Shown piece after piece: positions 59,503-64,000 of a stretch of DNA of 64,000 nucleotides. Source of the DNA: Bacillus sp. FJAT-49711 (GTDB taxonomy: Bacteria > Bacillota > Bacilli > Bacillales > Bacillaceae_C). The notes beneath the pieces were generated by a model. It was given only the letters and a program-made list of their open reading frames with translations. It was not told the origin of the DNA and did no database searches. The translations under genes and the position numbers were made by a program. The DNA lies in NCBI RefSeq assembly GCF_018343715.1, contig NZ_JAGYPL010000007.1, positions 1,480-65,479 on the forward strand, written 5' to 3'. Each line of letters begins with the position of its first letter. The first letter of the stretch is position 1.

Positions 59503-60657
59503 CTATTCATATCGAAGTGCTTGAATCGGATCAAGCTTAGACGCTTTGTTCGCTGGAAAGACACCAAATAAAACACCAACTAATAAAGAGAATACAAATG
59601 ATAACAGGATGGTAGGTATGGAATACATAATTGCCGTTCCTGATGCTAAAGTAAATATCTGGGCACTTATTAACCCAATCCCAACTCCTATTATCCCTCC
59701 AAATGAACTTAATACTATCGATTCTATGAGGAACTGAAGAAGAATGTTTCCACGTTTTGCTCCAATTGCTTTTCTAATACCAATTTCCTTGGTCCGTTCT
59801 GAAACAGATACAAGCATAATATTCATTATACCAATTCCACCAACGATAAGAGAAATGGCCGCACTTCCACCTAACAATAATGTCATCGTTTTATTAACAG
59901 ATGATGCAGTTTCCATTAAATCCTTTGGACTTGATACACTGTAACTATCAGCCTCACCAATAATAGTATACATCGTTCTTTCAATACGACTTGATATGAA
60001 ATCAGTCATATCTTCATCCTCTATCTTCACATAAGTTGTCCCAATATTAGTAGTGGACGTTAAACGTTGCCCTATGCTAAGAGGTACAATTATAGTACTG
60101 TCCCCACTCGTTCCCAATGAACTTCCAACGGATTTAAGAACCCCAACAACTTTATAGGATGTTCCGTTTATCTTTACATGCTCTCCCACTGGATCACCTA
60201 GTCCGAATAACGTTTGCGCTGTGTCTGATCCAAGCACTGCAATTTTTGAATGATTATCGCTATCTAGGTCTGCAATGAAGCGTCCTGATTGTAACTGTAA
60301 ATCACGGACATCTAGGTAAGAAGAAGTTGTTCCTGTCATTGACACTTGGACATTATTTCTACCACTTTTCACCGTTACTCTTCCTGACACTGTTGGTGCA
60401 ATTTCTTCAATACCATCAATATCCTGAATCTGTTCTGCATCCTCTTCTTTAAATGTAACATCTGATCCCGTAACCGAAACAGTTAATACATTTGTACCTA
60501 GGCTGCCAATTTGATCTTGTACTTCCTTTGTAGACCCTTGTCCTATTGCAACCATGACTATAACAGAGGCTACACCGATAATAATCCCCAACATCGTTAG
60601 GAATGACCTTATTTTATTCACTTTAATGCTTTTCAGTGCCATTTTGAGTGTCTGCAA
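59503..60657 (-). CDS. MacB/YknZ-type ABC permease
   Basis: A permease of about 384 residues. One N-terminal helix (about 15-40, MLGIIIGVASVIVMVAIGQG), a MacB periplasmic-core domain outside (about 45-240) and three C-terminal helices, with SERTKEIGIRKAIGAKRGNI as the coupling loop. TTG at 60657 is preferred since GGAGGTG (about 60665-60671) precedes it; the ATG at 60672 overlaps that site. The start lies inside the ATPase gene end (35-base overlap). It forms a tripartite exporter with the ATPase and adaptor; in Gram-positives these expel peptides such as SdpC. Confidence 0.88.
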   Translation of the reverse strand: MQTLKMALKSIKVNKIRSFLTMLGIIIGVASVIVMVAIGQGSTKEVQDQIGSLGTNVLTVSVTGSDVTFKEEDAEQIQDIDGIEEIAPTVSGRVTVKSGRNNVQVSMTGTTSSYLDVRDLQLQSGRFIADLDSDNHSKIAVLGSDTAQTLFGLGDPVGEHVKINGTSYKVVGVLKSVGSSLGTSGDSTIIVPLSIGQRLTSTTNIGTTYVKIEDEDMTDFISSRIERTMYTIIGEADSYSVSSPKDLMETASSVNKTMTLLLGGSAAISLIVGGIGIMNIMLVSVSERTKEIGIRKAIGAKRGNILLQFLIESIVLSSFGGIIGVGIGLISAQIFTLASGTAIMYSIPTILLSFVFSLLVGVLFGVFPANKASKLDPIQALRYE

Positions 60658-61351
60658 ACCATTCACCTCCATTCTCATAGAGTTGTCCATCGTGAATACG
60701 AACTACACGGTTTGCTTTTTTTGCGACATCTAAATCATGCGTAATGAGAATAATGGTATGCCCCTGCTTATTTAATGAATTCATAATCTCCAAAATTTCC
60801 TTACTTGTTTTGCTATCTAGTGCACCAGTTGGTTCATCAGCTAGTAAAATTGGAGGGTGCCCAGCCAGCGCTCGTGCAATGGCCACACGTTGCTGCTGGC
60901 CCCCTGATAATTGAGTTGGTAAATGAGTCGCTCTATCTACTAAACCTACTTTTTTTAACGCATCTAGAGCTATTTCTCTTCGTTCCGTTGTTTTTATTCC
61001 GCGATAAATTAGGGGAAGTTCTACATTTTCAACTGCCGTTAATTTCGGTATAAGATTGAAGTTTTGAAAAATGAAACCTATTTTTTCATTTCGAACGATC
61101 GCAAGCTGTGAGCTTTTCATTTTCCCTACTTCTTCACTATCTAAAAAGTATTCACCTGAATCTGGTCGATCTAAACATCCAATCATGTTCATAAATGTTG
61201 ATTTTCCGGAACCCGATGGACCTATGATAGAAATAAAATCACCCTTTTGAATATTGAGGGAAACACTTTGAAGAGCCAACACCTTTTCGCCGCCAAGTTC
61301 ATACTCTTTCTTTATGTTGTTAATTTGAATAATCGGCTCATGAATTGTCAT
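60623..61351 (-). CDS. MacB/YknY-type ABC ATPase
   Basis: A 242-residue ATPase of the LolD/MacB class. Walker A is GPSGSGKST (about 41-49), the signature [15 protein letters not shown] and Walker [13 protein letters not shown]. The C-terminal tail ([16 protein letters not shown]) extends past the usual end and overlaps the permease gene. Its ATG overlaps the adaptor stop by one base (TAATG). Confidence 0.94.
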   Translation of the reverse strand: MTIHEPIIQINNIKKEYELGGEKVLALQSVSLNIQKGDFISIIGPSGSGKSTFMNMIGCLDRPDSGEYFLDSEEVGKMKSSQLAIVRNEKIGFIFQNFNLIPKLTAVENVELPLIYRGIKTTERREIALDALKKVGLVDRATHLPTQLSGGQQQRVAIARALAGHPPILLADEPTGALDSKTSKEILEIMNSLNKQGHTIILITHDLDVAKKANRVVRIHDGQLYENGGEWFADTQNGTEKH

Positions 61352-62580
61352 TAGTTCCCTCCTCGTCCGCCTGATGGAGCATTACCGCCAAATGGAGCTC
61401 CACCTCCATTTCCTCCTCCAAAGCCACCACTTGGGAAACCTCCGCCACTTGGAAAGCCACCGCTTGGCATCATCATTCCTCCTTGAGATGAATTACCTTT
61501 AGATTGTACGATTGGTATTTGAATAGATTCTCCTTCTGCTAGACCACTTGTAATTTCAACAAAGGTATCATTAGAAATACCCGTTTCAACTGTCACTTTT
61601 TTTGTAGATTGTGTGGAATCTCCAGAGGTTGTAGGAACGAGTACATATTTTTCATCTCCACTTTTATACACGGCCTCTATTGGAACGTATAGTGCATCTT
61701 CTTTATTCTCAATTGTAATACTTGCTTCTGTTGACATACCTATTTTTAAGCTTTTTGGGTCTGTGATTTTTACAGTAACATCAAATGTAGAAACTCCATT
61801 TGATGACGTTCCCTCTCTTCCAACTTTCGTTACCTTACCCTCAAATGTTTCATCTTCAAATGCACTCGCAGTTATTGTTACAGCCTGTCCCTCTTCTACT
61901 TTTGTAATATCTAATTCATCAACACTAATGGTTGTTTGTAATGAGCTGTAATTTGTTATGTGCGCGATAGCCTCCGAAGATTGCACAGAATCACCGCTTG
62001 AAACAGAAAGGCTTGTAATTGTTCCAGCTACCGGTGCTTGTAAAATGCTTCCATCTGTAAAAGTTATAAGTTTGGCACCCGCTTTTACAACAGCTCCTTC
62101 CTTTACACTGACGGTATCCACTGTCAAACCATTCCCACTTAAGCTATCTGAAGCGTTATTGTTTTCCCTTGTTACAGGTGAGATGACTTCATCTTCATCT
62201 TCGATACGAAGGAGGACCATTCCTCGCGAAGCTCCTTTGCCACTTTCCACATTAACTTCAGTGATTTCTCCATAGTATGGAGCCTTAACAACATCACCAT
62301 TTTTAAAAGTAACAAGCGTTTCACCTTTATATACTGTATCACCGGATGCTACACTTACGTTTTCAACAATAAGAATGGTGTTTCCTGCCGTTACATCTTG
62401 ATCTTTAATGGCTGTAACTGAACCCGCACCACTAACGGTTACTTCTAATTTTCCTTTTTGAACTGTTGTTGTTTGTCCAGCAGCCGCTACATTTGGAGCT
62501 TGGTCTTTTTTATTTAATAGGAACCAAGCGGCTCCACCTATTACAACAATAATTGTTGAAATAATAATCCACTTTTTCAA
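61351..62580 (-). CDS. RND/HlyD-family efflux adaptor (YknX-like) with Gly-rich tail
   Basis: A 409-residue membrane-fusion protein. An N-terminal helix (about 4-21) anchors it outside. There appear to be two lipoyl/hairpin units: VKAPYYGEITEVNVESGKGA and LQAPVAGTITSLSVSSGDSV are internal repeats. A beta-barrel and membrane-proximal domain follow (VTVKITDPKSLKIGMSTEAS, ALYVPIEAV). The last 45 residues are almost all Gly, Ser, Pro, Phe and Met (MMMPSGGFPSGGGFPSGG...), an unusual low-complexity tail. It links the exporter to the wall side. AAGGGGAT precedes the ATG. Confidence 0.92.
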   Translation of the reverse strand: MKKWIIISTIIVVIGGAAWFLLNKKDQAPNVAAAGQTTTVQKGKLEVTVSGAGSVTAIKDQDVTAGNTILIVENVSVASGDTVYKGETLVTFKNGDVVKAPYYGEITEVNVESGKGASRGMVLLRIEDEDEVISPVTRENNNASDSLSGNGLTVDTVSVKEGAVVKAGAKLITFTDGSILQAPVAGTITSLSVSSGDSVQSSEAIAHITNYSSLQTTISVDELDITKVEEGQAVTITASAFEDETFEGKVTKVGREGTSSNGVSTFDVTVKITDPKSLKIGMSTEASITIENKEDALYVPIEAVYKSGDEKYVLVPTTSGDSTQSTKKVTVETGISNDTFVEITSGLAEGESIQIPIVQSKGNSSQGGMMMPSGGFPSGGGFPSGGFGGGNGGGAPFGGNAPSGGRGGN

Positions 62581-62598
62581 ATCTCTATCCCCTTTTCA

Positions 62599-62808
62599 TT
62601 ATTGATTTTGATCTGACTGATCTTGGCCAGGCTGGAATTGATCATTCCCCGGGAACATCTGACCGTCCACTCTTGGTCTCATTTCTGAGAAGTTAGGGCT
62701 TGTACTTTGTTTATAAGCTATATATCCCACCCCTATGGCTATGCATGCACTTATCGCCATATTGACAATGAGTAAAATTTTAATTAGATTTTGTTTGGAC
62801 TGTTCCAC
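62599..62808 (-). CDS. small single-pass membrane protein heading the efflux operon
   Basis: A 69-residue protein with one membrane helix (about residues 9-31, KILLIVNMAISACIAIGVGY) and a hydrophilic tail rich in Gln, Asp and Pro (GNDQFQPGQDQSDQNQ). The start is GTG at 62808 with AAGGAGG upstream. It is 18 bases from the adaptor gene and directly follows the regulated promoter. B. subtilis yknXYZ is likewise preceded by a membrane protein gene, yknW, but this protein is far smaller and not obviously related. It may modulate assembly of the exporter. Confidence 0.75.
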   Translation of the reverse strand: MEQSKQNLIKILLIVNMAISACIAIGVGYIAYKQSTSPNFSEMRPRVDGQMFPGNDQFQPGQDQSDQNQ

Positions 62809-62841
62809 TTTTATTCCTCCTTAAATTATGTTGATATGCCC

Positions 62842-62873
62842 ATTATGAATTTCGTTCCTTAAGTTTTCCTTAA
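62842..62873 (-). promoter_or_regulatory. promoter with 11-base direct repeat, OmpR-type operator
   Basis: Minus strand: TTAAGGAAAAC TTAAGGAACGA. TTAAGGAA is repeated at exactly 11 bases (62866-62873 and 62855-62862), the usual pattern for OmpR-family regulators. CATAAT (62842-62847) is a -10 with the repeats lying over the -35 position. The regulator encoded in the operon is the obvious candidate. Confidence 0.65.
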
Positions 62874-62965
62874 AATTTCAACCTTACATGTCACTTTAAA
62901 GAATGTTTTTCTACAAGAAAGAAAAGAGCTACATGAAGGATTGATAAAAGTCGTATATTTAAGAC

Positions 62966-63008
62966 AAGCAAAGGCTTCCTCAATAGAGTCGAGGAAGCCT
63001 TTGCTTTT
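62966..63008 (+). terminator. strong terminator with no assigned gene
   Basis: AGCAAAGGCTTCCTC (62967-62981) pairs perfectly with GAGGAAGCCTTTGCT (62991-63005) around AATAGAGT, then TTTTTC. The T tract is on the + strand, yet no + strand gene is seen between the divergent operon promoter and here. Confidence 0.75.
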
Positions 63009-63389
63009 TCATTATAGTAGTATTAATTTAGTTGGTATGTCGGAAAATATTATATCGACAACCGTTTCTTTAATTTCTATCATGCCGATCTATACTTGTC
63101 TATCGTTGTTACAAATAGAAAACATCATATTGAGTTCCGTTTGAGATAAAACAATTATTTTCAAAATAAGAGTTTTCTAATATAGAGAGACACGAGAGTG
63201 AAGAAAATTTAATACGCTATTCTCGTTTTAAGCAATACTAAAAAAGTTTAGGCAGTCATAAAAAATCTTACGAGACCACTTTCTGCGAATTAAAATGGTA
63301 TTCCCCTAGCAAATTAATATTTTCCTAGCCCAAAGAGGGCATATCTTCATTGTTTTTCGTATGAATTTATTATTTTATGTTACTAGAGA
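63009..63389. other. intergenic region, no gene seen
   Basis: AT-rich with no supported ORF, RNA motif or repeat. It is downstream of the ArsR-SRPBCC gene on the minus strand and upstream of nothing recognised on the plus strand. Confidence 0.5.
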
Positions 63390-64000
63390 TTAGTCACTCG
63401 CTAGAAGAGTGCCTGTTTCAAGTAAGGTCTTCATACCCGATAATACGACTGGCAACCCTTCTTTCAGAACACTGGACGTATTCGGAGACTGCTCAAATTC
63501 ATCGTGAATCACCGTCACAATCGTCACACCGGGATACTCTTTATGCGGTTCGATTTCCCATGTCAGGCGTGAAGGTTGCTCTTCAACCGTTTCAGGTAAT
63601 GAGACTAACTCCCACGACATCATCAGTTTTCGAACCGGTTCAAAGACGATGATGGTTCCTTTTGCCTGTACTTTTCCTTGAGGGTTTAGTATCTCAAAAG
63701 GGGATCCAGGTTTCCAATCAGAGTGGATTGAACCGTTATACCAATATTTAGATGTCATATTTGGATCGGTCAGTGCCTTCCATATTTCTTCAGGAGTCGA
63801 TTTAATAACGATTCGATTAATATGTTGCGGCTTTTGTTCCATAGACACTTCACGCTCCATTTCAGTTTTGAGTGAAATTAACTCGGAAGCCCACGGCTCG
63901 GAATATTTGCTTACCCACCGATCATATACTTGGCGAATGGGTATTGGATTTAAATAATGGAACTTCTCCCTTCCAACTTTTCTTGTTGTAATTAAATTGG
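63390..64000 (-). CDS. ArsR-type HTH fused to SRPBCC/AHSA1 domain (partial, runs off window)
   Basis: The minus-strand frame is open from the window end (63998) through 63390. The first part, NLITTRKVGREKFHYLNPIP then IRQVYDRWVSKYSEPWASEL, is the wing and C-terminal helix of an ArsR/SmtB regulator. The frame continues without a stop into an SRPBCC (AHSA1) domain with IKSTPEEIWKALTDPNMTSK, DWKPGSPFEILNP and LMMSWELVS. A start at 63860 (MEREVS) has no good ribosome site and lies in the linker, so I read one fused protein lacking its N-terminus here. SRPBCC domains bind hydrophobic ligands, suggesting a ligand-responsive regulator. Confidence 0.85.
   Translation of the reverse strand, partial: NLITTRKVGREKFHYLNPIPIRQVYDRWVSKYSEPWASELISLKTEMEREVSMEQKPQHINRIVIKSTPEEIWKALTDPNMTSKYWYNGSIHSDWKPGSPFEILNPQGKVQAKGTIIVFEPVRKLMMSWELVSLPETVEEQPSRLTWEIEPHKEYPGVTIVTVIHDEFEQSPNTSSVLKEGLPVVLSGMKTLLETGTLLASD

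Noticed and set aside
62941-63144. 67-codon + strand ORF at the orphan terminator
   Set aside because: It reads straight through a perfect terminator hairpin and has no ribosome site.

Overview
The window is low-GC Firmicute chromosome from a spore-forming member of the Bacillaceae. It opens with the 5' end of a 16S rRNA gene on the minus strand. Next comes the Bacillus-type block pdaB - kbaA - gerD - salA - cwlD - ybaK, which in Bacillus subtilis lies beside an rRNA operon. Strong AGGAGG-type ribosome sites, frequent TTG/GTG starts, a SAM-I (S-box) leader, a sporulation diadenylate cyclase (CdaS) and sigma-G-like promoters all fit. I do not assign a species.

Layout. (1) 1-6.8 kb: rRNA and its promoter, the sporulation/germination block, and one unknown lipoprotein. 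(2) 6.8-16.7 kb: a decayed GH5 cellulase, a class D sortase whose C-terminus is written by an intergenic repeat, pflB-pflA for anaerobic pyruvate cleavage with tandem Rex-like sites upstream, an azoreductase, a membrane-anchored GH18 chitinase, mgtE and a small secreted protein. (3) 16.7-23.6 kb: a two-component system plus three-gene ABC-2 exporter laid out like lnrJKLMN of B. subtilis, then an ECF sigma/anti-sigma pair with its own ECF promoter. (4) 23.7-33.4 kb: a 31-codon small ORF overlapping an IcaA-like glycosyltransferase, L-lactate dehydrogenase, SAM-riboswitch-controlled metNIQ, mtnU and mtnE of methionine salvage, and a secreted phosphodiesterase.

(5) 33.9-50.7 kb is the most distinctive part, an accessory electrophile/aromatic and thiol-redox region. 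It holds an FMN reductase, three luciferase-like flavin monooxygenases, three extradiol-type ring-cleaving dioxygenases, CatD, four regulators of different families (MarR, BlaI, TetR, HxlR), two DsbA-like proteins, BdbC and an MFS exporter. Several intergenic operators can be read directly, and some are shared between transcription units. The supply chain FMN reductase -> FMNH2 monooxygenase -> ring-cleaving dioxygenase occurs in one apparent operon, and parts of it recur in three further units. CdaS and an N-terminal-nucleophile acyltransferase are embedded in the region. (6) 51-64 kb: a YfiT-like DinB protein, a general-stress flavin-fold protein, two convergent paralogous VWA lipoproteins, a flavin reductase under a Fur-box promoter, a seven-gene MacAB/YknXYZ-like efflux operon carrying its own two-component system and a thioredoxin, and an ArsR-SRPBCC fusion cut by the window end.

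Two repeat families and several tandem or palindromic repeats lie in the gaps. Pseudogenes and gene remnants sit near 6.8-7.6, 33.4 and 56.8 kb. No CRISPR array, tRNA or intact insertion sequence was seen. Family assignments come from reading the translations; no database search was possible, and B. subtilis comparisons are from memory.
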